NCBI GenBank assembly: GCA_035582835.1
Contig: JAYKAV010002952.1
Coordinates: 269,230-333,229, forward strand
Length of the DNA: 64,000 nt
DNA from: Phoebastria nigripes
Lineage: Eukaryota; Chordata; Aves; Procellariiformes; Diomedeidae
Reading direction: 5' to 3'
In this document: positions 36,176-49,038 of the stretch, piece after piece
Numbering within the stretch: position 1 is the first letter of the stretch
Layout of the letters: every line of letters begins with the position of its first letter
The notes under the pieces: generated by a model
Database searches by the model: none
Told to the model about the DNA's origin: nothing
The model's input: the letters and a program-made list of their open reading frames with translations, nothing else
Program-made: the position numbers and the translations under genes

Positions 36176-37040
36176 CCATGGGCAGCCTGTTCCAATACTT
36201 GACAACCCTTTCGGTGAAGAAATTTTTCCTAATATCCAATCTAAACCTCCCTTGGCGCAACTTGAGGTCATTTCCTCTTGTCCCATCACTTGTTACTTGG
36301 GAAAAAGAGAGGGACACCCACCTTGCTACAATCTTCTTTCAGGTAGTTGTAGAGAGCGATAAGGTCTCCCCTCAGCCTCCTTTTCTCCAGGCTAAACAGT
36401 CCCTGTTCCCTCAGCCACTCCTTATAAGACTGTTGCTCTAGACCCTTCACCAGCTTCGCTGCCCTTCTTTGGATGCGCTCCAGCACCTCAATGTCTTTCT
36501 TGTAATGAGGGGTCCAAAACTGAACACACTATTCGAGGTGCGGCCTCACCAGGGCCGAGTACAGGGGGATGATCATTTCCTTAGTCCTGCTGGCCACACC
36601 AGTTCAGATACAAGCCAGGATGCTGTTGGCTTTCTTGGCCACCTGGGCACACTGCTGGCTCATATTCAGCTGGCTGTCGACCAACACCCCCAGGTCCTTT
36701 TCTGCCAGGCAGCTTTCCAGCCACTCTTCCCCAAGCCTGTAGCGTTGCATGGGGTTGTTGTGACCCAAGTGCAGGACCCGGCACTTNGCCTTGTTGAACC
36801 TCATACAGCTGGCCTTGGCCCATCTATTCAGCCTGTCCAGATCCCTCTGTAGAGCCNTNCTACCCTCNAGCAGATCAACACTCCNGCCCAACTTGGTGTC
36901 GTCTGCAAACTGACTGAGGGTGCACTCGATCCCCTCGTCCAGATCATTGATGAAGATATTAAACAGAACTGGCCCCAATACTGAGCCCTGGGGAACACCA
37001 CTTGTGACCGGCTGCCAACTGGATTTAATCCATTCACCAG
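36176..37040 (-). mobile_element. CR1 LINE RT fragment with FADD box, both ends missing
   Basis: The minus strand encodes part of the CR1 reverse transcriptase: [20 protein letters not shown] near 36980, then the catalytic FADD box ([13 protein letters not shown] at 36909-36898), then MRFNK...[10 protein letters not shown] and [19 protein letters not shown]. The frame is open over this part for about 500 bp apart from several Ns, then breaks. On the left it stops at CATGGGCAGCCTGTTCC, so about 150 bp of 3' UTR with the terminal octamers are missing, unlike the other copies. The right end is near CCATTCACCAGGAGTAC, where CCATTCAC occurs twice (37029 and 37053). Confidence 0.93.
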
Positions 37041-40000
37041 GAGTACTATGTACTCCATTCACTAGAATACTAGGATGTACACTTACATGTACGTAAGTTG
37101 TACACTTACTCACACCAGTTTACATTTTGGAGATTATAATTTCACACCTCCAGAATTACTTTCAGCTGGAGATTTCTAGAGTGCTTAAAGCAGTTCTCTC
37201 ACTAAGATTCACAACAGGTATGTGAACTGGGAAGGGCTCGTATCACAAGGATCGCATTGTTTGCCATATGTGTGCAGGAGCCTGGCAGCAGTCTCCAGAC
37301 AGCCTGTAACAGCATTGCACAGTGGTTTAGTGTTGCCAAGCAAAACACAGTTCTACAAGCAGGAGAAAGGATGTGTGGGGAGGCAGAGTTAAATTTAATA
37401 CATTTTAATATAGTGTCTGGAAGGAAAGAGGGGGAAAATCTGGGATNAAACCCCTTTGCTGTAAGGTTGTATTATGGGGACTTTAACTACATGATCATAA
37501 GCAACAATGATTCTTACAGTATCTCTCAAAACCAGCCTTTGTCAGCATTTCATCTCTGGAGCTCATACAGTGACATGGGTTCAGCACTGGCTCCAAGGGA
37601 AAAGTTTCACGTATGGACTTACAAACTGCATTTCTTCACCACCTTGATCCACCCTGGTGTTGCTCCACCTGCATACAAGCCAGGCTTCTCCTCTTTTATT
37701 TCTGAGTCATGCCAGCTCTGCTAACCTACGCTTGGGTTACTTCCCTCCACCTTCTTAGGCCAGGAGCAATTCAGCATTTGTCCGCCTGGCAATGCACCAA
37801 AATATCTGTTCCTGGCAGGCAGACAAGTCGTGCTGGTTCAGCACTTCCACTTGCTCATTTGGCACTGCTTTTTCATTGAGAGCAAGATCACTCTTCTGTC
37901 CTGTCCTGCAAGCCGTGACCTCTGTGTGCCTGTGTTTATCACAGGAGGATGTTTCTCCAAAGAACCAGTTTCCGTAGCAATTCCTCAACTATCTGCCAAT
38001 GAACAAGCAGATTTATTAGTGANATAGAATAAGTCCTCCCACGCCTCTACACTATGAAATAAATATTCCCTCTCTTAAACCTGCCTCTCATATAACACAG
38101 TCCTGATGAAGACTGAGCCTAAACCTATCTAATACAATGAGGTTTTGGAACAGTACAGAAAAGCTGAGGAGATATTTCCATCCATAAAACAGATGGATTG
38201 AAAGAAATGCATGACAAATTCCAATTGATTAAATTATTTTTGTTAAATTTGTTAAAGACTATAAGTATTTTCATTTTGAAAGCATTAACAGTCAGAAAAC
38301 TGGAACATACCGGCTTTGTTTCCTTTAAAAATAGAGATTGATGCAGGCATATTTGAGGACATCAAGTTCCAGAGCTTTATAAGGCATAATACATCTTTTC
38401 TCAGAAGATAAGTTGTCATCATAAGTTAATCATTATTAGCCTATACCTAGGGTACATTCAGCACCTGCACACTCCAATGTCCATAATACTTCTATATAAT
38501 AGTGTATTTCTTGCACAACTCTTACCACACACTGTGATCTCTGTTCTCTTTGTGAAGTGTATGATTCTCATCTCTGGGCTTGATTACCTGAAACTGGTGA
38601 ATAGCTTACGTGATAGTCTGCATTTCATGTTCTGTTGTTAGTCAGGGTTTTGCATTCTTTTGCTGGGAATGGGAGGAGGAGGCTGTTGACTGATGTAGCT
38701 ATTTTGATGGAGTGGTTAACAATACATAAGGGAACAGAGTCAAGTTTCATCTGCTGCCTTCTGCAACATGAATTACAATGATGTCTTAACATCCACTACC
38801 ATTAATTGACAGGAGTTGCACACACATATATACACATACATATGCACAAACACACACATACAGATGTGATAACAATTCCATTTCTAAATCTATTTTTTAA
38901 GTGTAAAGAAGTACNGCTGCTATTGGAAAACATAAATTCTCTAAAACTTGTTTTATTAATCTTTAAATTTTCATAACTTTTCTCTAAAACCTTCTGACAA
39001 AGGAATAGCAAAAGGAACCACTCCAAATTATACTTAAACCATGAATAATATTAAATAGACTAAGCACTCTACAGGTTCATTCTGGGAAAAAAAGACTTTT
39101 ACTGAAAAAAAAAAAAACAAAAAAAACTAAAAAATATTTCAAGCTAAGTGTATTTCTTTTCCAGTTGTACAGAGAAGAAAGGAAGGAAGTCTGTCAAGGG
39201 AAAGATTTAAGAAATACTTTAATTTTTTGCTTGTTTAGGTAAAATTCATTTTACCTCATTTTACNTATATTTCATTAACAAAAGTATTGACAACTCTAAA
39301 AGTAAAGAAAAGGCAAGAGGAAATAAAGATGAGGTCTCACANACCCATTGATTATCCTTGGTAACAAATTCCTGCTTACATTCACACAGGGGACTCTGAA
39401 GATGCTAAATTGCAGATCATAGCTGCATTACAGCTCTGTAGCTGACACTATGACATTAAAAGCCACTGCTTTTAATTAAACAACAACAAAAAATCTGATC
39501 TAATCCTGCAGTCCAGAAATAAAGCTTTTTCACCTGAGAAGATTTTTGTACTATTTGTTTAACAACACATGTATTAAATGGCATAAGAAAGCCTCATTTA
39601 GTAGTATGTGAAGTATATAGGAATCTTTAATGNTAAAAATCCCAAACATAAATGTGATTCCCTCTCCCCCCACAGTCGTTTTTGTGTCTCTAAATTATAT
39701 CTCTATGGTAATAACATGTGCTTTAGGAGTTTTCTATTTGGGTAGAGGTCTGATGTTTCATGATGTACCTGCAACAGCAGTCCTTGGTAGGTTGTTTTTT
39801 TTTTCTTCTGTGAGCCAGCAGTGTGCTAGTTGGATCCCAGATCTAAGGTAACTAGCCTGAGGAGGAATACTTTGGCACAAGTGTCAGTTTCATCTGTTTT
39901 TTGAAAGTGCATAGCTGATGTACTTCTCCCACCTGCAAAAGAAAGTACCTCCTGCTTTCTTAGCCTGGTCTCAGTTTGACGCATGTACTTTTCCTTACCC

Positions 40001-40534
40001 TACCAGCTCCTCTTTCATTACTTCCCTCTCTTTCTTGGATTCTCTCACTCCCACAGAGTTTATCTAGCATTGCCATTAAAAAAAAAGTCTGTGTGTGGAA
40101 ATGGGATTGGGACAAAGATTATCCACTTCACAGCCAAGATAAGGTCTTATTCATTTTACCGCTTCAACTTAATTTATCAAAATATACACCCCTAATTAAT
40201 TCTCTCAATTGGAATAGTACCTGGGTTTTATCACATGTCAGCTGGGAAGAAAATCTACTAGTGGGCAGTTTGAATCAGTTGGAAAAACTGCTGCATTGTG
40301 GAGTCTGGTGGTGTTTGCCATTGGAATGACAGAATACACAACATAACAAGCAATTCAGACTATATGTTCTCTTGTCCCCAAGGAAACCTTTGAATTCTGC
40401 TTTCAGGTAACTGGCAGAGATGCACACCTATTAGATAGTCTATAAGTCCCCAGGTGTGCCAGCTTGTCAGTGAATCCAGAAGTCTTACTCTATTTTATAA
40501 CAATTGAGAAAAATTACCCTTTCATACGCTCAGC
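37041..40534. other. Non-genic sequence
   Basis: Mostly unique DNA with single Ns. A 155-codon plus frame at 37257-37724 has an N and no recognisable domain. Overlapping frames on both strands lie at 37755-38030. A CA/TA-rich patch lies at 38818-38862 and an A-rich run at 39100-39135. No RNA gene or transposon is recognised. Confidence 0.4.
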
Positions 40535-40760
40535 TTCCTTTCCTTTCCTTTCCTTTCCTTTCCTTTCCTTTCCTTTCCTTTCCTTTCCTTTCCTTTCCTT
40601 TCCTTTCCTTTCCTTTCCTTTCCTTTCCTNTCCTTTCCTTTCCTTTCCTTTCCTTTCCTTTCCTTTCCTTTCCTTTCCTTTCCTTTCCTTTCCTTTCCTT
40701 TCCTTTCCTTTCCTTTCCTTTCTTTCCCTCCCCTCCCCTCCCCTCCCCTCCCCTTTCCCC
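40535..40760 (+). repeat. (TTTCC)n satellite, ending in (CCCTC)n
   Basis: About 37 near-perfect TTTCC units (one N at 40630) change abruptly at about 40721 into five to six CCCTC units. One strand is pure pyrimidine over about 225 bp. The period is not a multiple of three, so every frame stays open and gives meaningless repeat proteins on both strands. Polypurine-polypyrimidine tracts of this length can form triplex DNA and often vary in length between individuals. Confidence 0.97.
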
Positions 40761-43700
40761 TGTATCAGTAAAGGAAAAGACAGTAATTTAAATATACTTA
40801 GAAAGAACAAAGCAAACTTTCTGGAGTCAAAAATTCTTCAAGGATATTTTTTTCCATGGGGAAAACAGAGATAGATTCAGAGATTTGCAAAGCTGTCGTC
40901 AAAAGTATCTGGCAAAAAAAGGATGGTGAATGAATGTCAAGTTTGATTATTCTGATTTTTTTTTTTTCCCCCCAGACTTGAACATGCATTGATCTAGCAT
41001 GGCTTAGATAATAACCATTTAGATGATATAGTGCAGAGGGGGACTCACAATTCACAATTATTACATTTTCCTTAATAAATATCCCTGATCTTATTATGAG
41101 AAAATGGTACCATTCTTCCACTTTTATCATTGCCTCAATGTTACTTGCAACTGGCTTCCTATAAAAGATGGCAGACGAGAGATATTTCAAGGTTTTCCTT
41201 CCATCTCTGGAACTTCCTAAAGAAGAATTAAGGTTTGTTTTATATCTAGATGCTTCAGACAAACATCGTATCCACATGGTATTTCTAGGGAATAGGGTAA
41301 TGCTTTGTGAATTAGGCCTATAGTCACATACTGTGTACCATGCCTGCGAAGTTTCACATTAGCAGAGGCACAGTTTGAATGACACAATCCTCACTCGGTT
41401 AGCTGAGGGTGACCTTGGTAGGCAAAATTAGAGTATTACTCAGTTCCAAGCTAAGCTGAGGGTTATATGAACAACATACACGTTTATCTGGCTTTTTGAT
41501 GTTCTTCCTAAATATTTTATGAAGAACAAGGATAAACATAAGAGAGCAAAATACCTGACTTCTTATTAATCTCTTCAGGTTCGTTCGCCTCAATTTTTTG
41601 TTAATCTCCATTTTTTTTTGTGGTATGATTTCTTCTTGCAGAGATGATTATATATTGGTTGCTTTGCTCTTGCACTATGGCATCTCCTGGAGTCGTGATG
41701 TCCTGACCATCCCAATGCTTACTGGAACATGCTGTCCATGCTCATAGGTTGGATACAACATTAGGACACAGAGGCAGGTTTGATAACCTGTTTCCACCAA
41801 AACAGCAAGGGCTAGCACACCCTCCTTCCTTCCCTGCTTTGGGTCTTTACTATCCAGGAGTCCTTTAGGGATGGGACACATGTAATACGGCAGCATTGTT
41901 TCAGCACTGGGGTGCTTGTTCCTTTCTACACACCCACTTGTTCACACAGTTTTGCAGTCTGCCGCAATAAGAGGTATAAAAGCCTGCTCAGGTTGTTGCA
42001 CCTAACCTATCACATACTTGAGCTGGTTCCAAGAACTGAGAGGGAACATGGCGATGTGCTGATTTCATCCAAACACCCTGGGCAAATTAAGGAAAACTCT
42101 GAAATGAGTTTGAGTGAGCATCTGCCAAAAAAAGCAGCCAACTGGCAATCAGCTGTCATGGCTCATCTTCCCCACATATGTACAATTCTACAAATATATA
42201 ATTTATGCAGGTTAGAAATTTTGGGTATGAGTTGTCTTTTGCCCTGTCCTTTCTTCATGGAGAAATTATAGTAATCATCTCTAGACCTTCTGAGAGTAGG
42301 AAAACCCAAGAGCTACATGTCCCCTGTTTTAAAAACATTTTCAAATGAGTTGGGTTTTCAAAGGATTTTGTGTTCTCTTCCATTAAGCATTCCCTTTGTA
42401 GCATTGGAATGGGTCAAGGAAAGAGGAGATACTGTAAATAAAATCATTGTTAAAACAGTATGTTGAAGGGCACTGTCTCCTGCCATTATTTTTGATACTT
42501 TAGAAGAGGAACTACTATGAATCTGCACACAAGTAGGTATAAGAATCCTCAAGGAGGGTTTCAGGGACAAGNTGTAAATACAAGAGCTATTCCAATACAC
42601 ATCCGTATAGCATTTTTCACAGATAATCTATTACAACAGTTCAGACTAGTAGGGTTTTTTTTCTGGAAGCAGGCACATATTCAATATTCTGCTTGATGGA
42701 CAAACAATTCTGTTCAGTGGACAGAATATATGTTACTATTTCATGGCCAAAAATATTTAACAGGAATTTTTGCTATTTATGCTAATATTTTGAACAACGT
42801 GATGAGGGAAAAACAATTTGATTTAAATTTTCCTTAACTTTGATCTAATCTGTCAAAATATGACATCTAGGTTAATAAAATGAAAACTCAATAAAATGAA
42901 AAAAAATATCCAAACCCAAAACAAAACAGCAACTCTAGGGAATGATTAAGAATTAATGAGGTGCAAAATCCTTTCTATCTTAATTATTTCAGCTTGGCAA
43001 AGAAAACAAAAACACAAATACAGATTTGGTATGGATTTGACATGTGTTTTCTCTGTTCACAGGAGGTATGATGCAAACTTAAATTTATAAGCAGACTACC
43101 AGGTACCTAGTTTGTAATGCATAAAGAGTATCACGCAAGCGCTCCCGAATCAGATCTGAGCTAACAGACTGCATTTTTTCAAAAAGGCTCAAATATTGTT
43201 TTCACATTTCTTTCAAGTTCCTTCATGATGAAATAATCTACTTTTTCCTTTTCTACCAGCTACCTACATGTACAAAATTATTACCTGTAAGGAAATTACT
43301 TTGTCTGTGACCTAACAGTAGCAGCTTTACTAAGCTAAGCTGGTTGAACTGCTGGTTCCTTAAACTGTGGTGCTCCCAGCATTATTCTAGGGACTTGACT
43401 TTTGCTGTATTAGGGGGTGTCTCCAACGCTTCGAACAGCGAATGCTGGATTCTGGGTGAGTTCAGAAGTAAATAAAGGTGGGAAAAAAGGAGTGCTGTGG
43501 TTCTTGGCAAAAATTTTGTGGCTCAGTTTGTTTAACTGAGTGAGTCTCTTTTAAGGATAAAAATGACAGTAACGCTCCCAAATTCAGAAGACATGCTATG
43601 AACAACCTGCATTTTTAAAACACTTCTTGAGCAGTTCCTGTTAAATATGTGGTTGGATAAATATCTCATCCTGTCATTTTTATAAGAGTAATAATTCCCC

Positions 43701-44590
43701 TTTCCAATTGTATATATCAGTATTTGTGTTGATTCAAACAAATTTCCATGAGCTTTGATTGACATTTGCCTAAATAAAATAAATTTTCTATTTTTAGTAT
43801 CGTTGATGTTACCACTACAGTAGTGTAATGACATTAAATACACTTTCTGTTCAGATTGCATCTGAGCTAAACTATCAATCCATGCTAGAGATTTTAATTG
43901 TACAGCTTTCACTACTCAGAATGCAGCAGAGGAAAGAAAAAAAAAATCTTTGACTGAATATTTACAATCAGCCTGCAGGGACTCATTTTTTTTATAAGTG
44001 GAATTTAGAACTAGGCTACAATTAAGTGCTTTTCACTGTCTCATGACATGTCATTTGATTATCCAAACAATATGGAAAACAGTAACATATCTCTTAGAAT
44101 ATGTTGAAAGGGCTACATCAGAAATGAAGGTTACTGATACCATATAGCATCTGTAGATTTAAGAGAGTTTCCGTCTAAGCACAGAAGTCTTCAGAGCTGC
44201 TGGAATCCATTTTAGAGAAGTAGCTGTGCAGAGGAAATCAACTGCTTATCAATAGGTTGCCAAAGTAATACTGTAATAGCATAAATGAAGAAAGGATGGA
44301 AAGGACATTTTTGATTCTTGAATATTGATTTTTTTATTATGAATGTCATATCTTTACAGTTAAAAGGATGGCTTAGGCTGCAGAGGTTTGCAAGAGGCTT
44401 AAAAGTTAACTAATCATTAGTCAGAGTTGCATTCACATTGATTTCCTCATTTTTGGTAGCAGAAGCTTTCCACTACAGACGAGAATACAAACTCACAGTA
44501 AGACAGCGGCAGTTTGGCTGACGAATTCACAGAAATTAATTTTCATAAACTGAGGCTCTAGGATGATTTTGTTCCATTCTGTTCTTATTT
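40761..44590. other. Non-genic sequence with one long minus frame
   Basis: The longest non-repeat open frame in the window lies here on the minus strand (41277-40798, 159 codons, starting MWIRCLSEASRYK, context ACCATGT). No domain, signal peptide or homology is recognised and nearby splice context is unclear. A second frame (41912-42271, +, 119 codons) overlaps a TATA-like GTATAAAAG at 41974-41982. A third (43912-43532, -, 126 codons) is A+T-driven. None is convincing. Confidence 0.35.
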
Positions 44591-44614
44591 TATCTACCTA
44601 TCTATCTATCTATT
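44591..44614. repeat. (TATC)n microsatellite
   Basis: Five to six TATC units with one CCTA variant. A short tetranucleotide repeat. Confidence 0.85.
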
Positions 44615-45231
44615 GATAAACTTACGGTAATTTCGAAGGAATATATTTCTGAACATGTAAATGTATTCCCGGGATCAGTGTCCCTTTCTCCAGTTTTTAA
44701 TATACCCATCCCTTTGACTGTTAATTTTTGAATAAAAGCTCTGTGATTACATATATTGAGCAGAAGTGATTGTGTTGTTAGCATAGTAGCACTTACTGAT
44801 ATTTTCAAAGTAAAGTTTCTCCTCCCCCCTCACCCCTGCTGGTTCTTTATTCAGCTGCAGAGTATCCTGTCACTGTAGAAGCAAGGGAATAGTAAGTTGT
44901 CTGAATTTTGGTGGAAAAGGAATGGTTTGTAATACTATGTGATCAAGGGCATCTATGTATATTTCAAAACAAGAGGTGGTGGTATAACTTTATCCTTTTC
45001 TCAGAGGTTCTCCTTTGTGTGCCCCCTGGGATTTCCTAAATACTTTATTATTATAATTTCTCATGTTTCTCTTGTATTNTCCCATTCCGCTCATTCCACC
45101 CGGCTGAGGTCCGTAGAAGACTTTAAAAACTAAGGAGCAGATTATGCGATATCCAATGTAAAACCGTCCAGCCATTGTCACATAAACTGCATATATTAGT
45201 TAGTAATGCACATGTTTAAAGATACATTTGA
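44615..45231. other. Non-genic spacer
   Basis: Unique sequence with an N at 45079. Short open frames at 44939-45133 (+) and 45181-44990 (-) overlap each other. I recognise no gene or repeat. Confidence 0.45.
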
Positions 45232-45293
45232 TTTATTCTCATGGTTTTTTGTGTATCTTAAGTTTATTCTCATGTTTTTTGGTGTATCTTAAG
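45232..45293 (+). repeat. 31-bp tandem duplication (two units)
   Basis: Two consecutive 31-bp units begin TTTATTCTCATG and end GTGTATCTTAAG. They differ only around the position of a G within the T run. This is a simple recent tandem duplication in otherwise unique DNA. Confidence 0.92.
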
Positions 45294-48221
45294 TTGAATA
45301 CCTCCTAGGTTAATTTCTGTATGTGCCTTGTGCAGACAGACTTCATTTTGCGAAGGACGGACCTGAGGATAGCTGAGGGAGGAAAAGTTACACATAAGCC
45401 AGCATGAAAACTTCACACTGGATTCAAAAGCTTTTGGACCAGTCATTTCCCAGAATGTTCTTTAATAATACCTATTGTGTACAAGATAAAACACCCTTCT
45501 TTAGAAAAAGATTGTAAGATTATCAGTCTACTCAGTATGTTGCTCCCTAACCTCAGTTTGTTGTGAAGGCACTAATTTTGTATGCTGGTGAGATAATTAG
45601 TCCTCCCCTGGTCCCCAGGCTTCCTACAGGAAATAATGTCCTACGGCACCCCTCGTTTTAAAGCACTTACTGTTTTACAAATAGGGAGATTTTCCTTATT
45701 TGAACTATATGTTATTTCACATCCAAATTTGGCTATAGCTTTGAAATTACTTCCGAAGCATCCTTAACACAATGACATTTGATTCCATCTGAAATGCTTA
45801 TGAAGAAAAAACAGCAAAAGAAAAATAAACTTCTGAATTTTCCATTATGCCTTTCAACCTTGCAATGCCATTTATTCCAAAACACACATCTAGGATGTAA
45901 TCTAACATGGTCGTTAAACCAAAGGAATAGATTTTGTTGTCCATCAGATTATAATGAGCTTGTATAATGCCCAATTAACACTTTCTGCTTCTGTAAGACT
46001 TGACTTCAGCCAACTATACTTAAGCTATTGTAGGAGCACAGCTATCAAGAGATAATTATTTTCTATGGCTTAAAAAACCAAAACACTAAAAAGCAAAACT
46101 TGGCTATCGGTTTGTTATCACTTTGGTGTTCATATTTATGTCATCACCTCTGCATCTGTTCAGCTTGGCAAAACATGANGACTAACAGATCTTAAAGGTA
46201 TCACAGGGAGGACAGCTATGCAGAATCATTCCTCAGGTAGGTCCCTTATAATTCAAGCTATTTATTTATTCAGTCATGTATAACCTGTAATACTTTTTGT
46301 CCTTTTTCTTCTTTCCATCAGTAAGAAAGAGAATCCCTTTCAAATACCAAACCAATATTCTTAGTGTAAAAAATCTCAGCCTCAGAAATCTCTTATCAAA
46401 GTATCTTCATTACTCTCTCAGCACATCTTAATATATCAAATTAACATATCACATACTTTAGTGCTATCTTACAGTTTAAGAGAAAGCACTTTCCTTTTCT
46501 GTCAAAGGCAAAATTCCAATATCCTGTTTAGATCAATTTATGGCTTTTAACATAAATCCCCTCCAAATACGTTCAGTATCTGTCCTTTGTTTTCTAACTG
46601 ATCACCCATACTTATGTAGTTGAAATTTTTGCTGTTTTGTTTGGTCTCCTGCCTTTCAGTAAGTGCTTCCTGCTCAGAGATGTTATATGTCNGATTGTTT
46701 TTTTCTCCGGACTCCTGCTAGTTTCCTCAGACACTTACATATTTGACCTCAGTGATGTCCACCTGGTCCATTGACCACTGACGTCTGTAGGCCACAATGA
46801 TTGCAGTTCCCAAGAGTGAAACAGACATGTGTTGCCTTGAAGACAAGCACTGGTAATCCATTTGCTCCCACAGCATCTTTGCTCTAGGGCCTACTCTACT
46901 CATACAAATTTTAAGAACTAGCAGATAGCGCTGCATCTTGGTTTTCAAGGAGTGATCATCAAAAACTAACCAGAAGCGTATTCTCTGTTTTGAAAACAAA
47001 CAAACAAACAAACCCCCTCATTTTGCTAATCCANCCAATATTGACGTCATATTCCTCATCTTTATAGGGTCCCTGAGTAATAAACAACTGGCTTTTCTTC
47101 AATATTTTAAAAACCCTTCTGCTCCCGTATTTGGTAATACTAGATTTTAAACTAAGGTTAGTCAAATATTAATTTAAGAATAATACCCAAACACTTAGTA
47201 AGTTTCACAAGGGCAGGTGGGAATTGTGTGAGAGAAAGAGGTCATTAAGATAGAATTTCTCTGATTTAAGTCAGTTTCATAAAGAAACTGGGGAAAACAT
47301 CAGTAACCTACTTCAAGCAAGGATTTAATTGAGCTTTCCAGATCTATTAGATATAACAAAACATCACTGGTGTAGTATGAATATTTAACTTAATTCACCC
47401 ACTGGGATACCTTTTAATTTGATCGTTAATCCTAATTGCACAAGCCACCAGCTATAAGGTTAAAATAAATAGGAGGGGAGAAAAGGACACATTTCAGGGT
47501 GGGGCGGGGGGGGAGATTTGCATTAAAAAAGTAAAATTGGAGCATTAATAAGTATCTTTGAAGAGAGAAAGTGAAAAATGTTTTCTATGTCCTGAGTGAT
47601 GTCCAAAACACTGTGAATTAAAGCAAATAAAGGTCATTCCAAATGACTGATCATGTTTTCAGCTTCTAAGGAACTCATTTCAGCTCTAATTGTGTATTAT
47701 CAATGGTCCAGTGAAAGACACTGTAGCATTTCCTCTTAGTATTTGAAGGCAATGAGTCTGGTTCTAANTGCTCACTAGTTCTGCAGCAGAACAATTTCTC
47801 TGGTTGTCTCTGATCTAAGTAACATTGGTGCAACTACTGTATGGCACTTCACAGTGTTTAAAAGTAAGCAATGTTCAAAAAAGTGAGCTTTGTAGAAAAA
47901 TAGCAGGATGAGTTGTACTGTAAAAACTGTCACATCTGTATCAAATTGATGATATATTTGACAACACATAGTAATCCTTCCAGGTTTCTCTTTTTCATTT
48001 GTATTACAGTACATTGTCATTGGAGAAGACATAGAATATTTCTTTAAGCACCAGAGAAAGACTGCTAACTTTTCTGAAAAATTACTTAGTTGAGATCACT
48101 GAATAGTGATCATATAGTTGCTCATAGAATTTATTTACCCTGCATATTTTCTACTCAAAATTATTATTAATTTCCTATAATTATTAACACATACTTATGC
48201 AAAAATATTGTATTTTATTTT
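45294..48221. other. Non-genic sequence
   Basis: Unique A+T-rich DNA with a short (AAAC)n run at 46997-47013 and a G-run at 47501-47512. Minus-strand open frames at 47011-46727 and 47165-46959 have no recognisable homology. Nothing else is seen. Confidence 0.45.
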
Positions 48222-48813
48222 ACTGGTTTTGGCTGGGATAGGGTTAATTTTCTTTACAGCAGCTGGTATGGTGCTATGTTTTGGACTTGTGATGAAAACA
48301 GTGTCAATAACACAGGGATGTTTTAGCTATTGCTGAGCAGTGCTTACATAGCATCAGAGCCTTTTCTGTTTCTCATGCTGCGCAGCCAGCAAGCAGGCTG
48401 GGGGTGCACAAGAAGCTGGGAGGGGACACAGCCGGGACAGCTGACCCCAACTGACCAAAGGGATATCCCATACCATATGACGTCANGCTCAGCAATAAAA
48501 CCTGGGAGAAGGAGGAGGAAGAGGGGATGTTCAGAGTAATGGCGTTTNGCTTCCCAAGTAACTGCTGCTTGTGATGGAGCTCTGCCTTCCTGGCGATGGC
48601 TGAACACCTGCCTGCCAATGGGAAGTAGTGAATGAATTCTTTGTTTTCCTTTGCTTGCGTGTGCAGCTTTTGCTTTACCTGTTAAACTGTCTTCATCTCA
48701 ACCCACGAGTGTTCTCACTTTTACCCTTCTGATTCTCTCCCCCATCCCACCGGGGGGGGAGTGGGCNAATGGCTGTGTGGGGCTTAGCTACCTACTGGGC
48801 TTAAACCACAATA
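48222..48813 (+). mobile_element. Older, diverged ERVL-type solo LTR
   Basis: Begins at CTGGTTTTGGCTGGGATAGG (first bases of the TGTCCTGG start altered). It shares GTGCACAAGAAGCTGGGAGG, CATACCATATGACGTCA and the CTGTCTTCATCTCAACCCA...GATTCTCTCCCCC block with the other three LTRs, and ends CTTAAACCACAATA. The TATA box is degraded (GCAATAAAACC) and the usual ATTAAA reads GTTAAA. About 150 bp between 48520 and 48680 differ from the younger copies. No target duplication could be matched. Ns at 48486, 48548 and 48767. Divergence suggests an older subfamily or insertion. Confidence 0.85.
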
Positions 48814-48990
48814 AATTGTAATTTGCTACCATAAAACTTGGCACTACAAGATTTTTTCTTTAAAGATGAGATTTTCTTTATTCTTCCAAGTGTGAAATTT
48901 TGAATCAGACATTATCAAAATATTTGGATTTAGGAAATAAAATTTAAAGTGTCAATCCCAACTTGCAGCACATGGACAAATAGGCTGACA
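48814..48990. other. Non-genic spacer
   Basis: Short unique A+T-rich stretch between the LTR and a tandem duplication. Confidence 0.5.
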
Positions 48991-49038
48991 TAGAAATCAA
49001 CCACAGAAGCCTGATAGAAATCAATCACAGAAGCCTGA
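48991..49038 (+). repeat. 24-bp tandem duplication (two units)
   Basis: TAGAAATCAACCACAGAAGC plus CTGA occurs twice back to back, with one C/T difference. Confidence 0.92.

Noticed and set aside
36099..36852. Plus-strand open frames of 87 and 127 codons
   Set aside because: Antisense of the CR1 fragment at 36176-37040.
37257..37724. 155-codon plus-strand frame
   Set aside because: No domain recognised and contains an N. The length is near what chance allows in this window, and it has no clear promoter or splice borders.
40464..40874. Long open frames on both strands giving repeated LSFPF or GKERK motifs
   Set aside because: They are produced by the (TTTCC)n satellite, whose five-base period leaves all frames open. 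Not genes.
41971..42060. TATA-like GTATAAAAG followed by an ATG in strong context (AACATGG at about 42047)
   Set aside because: The frame from that ATG stops after four codons, and no promoter partner elements are evident.
44591..44614. CRISPR-like or other spaced repeat array
   Set aside because: The only short-period arrays in the window are microsatellites. There are no regular spacers, and the sequence is clearly vertebrate.
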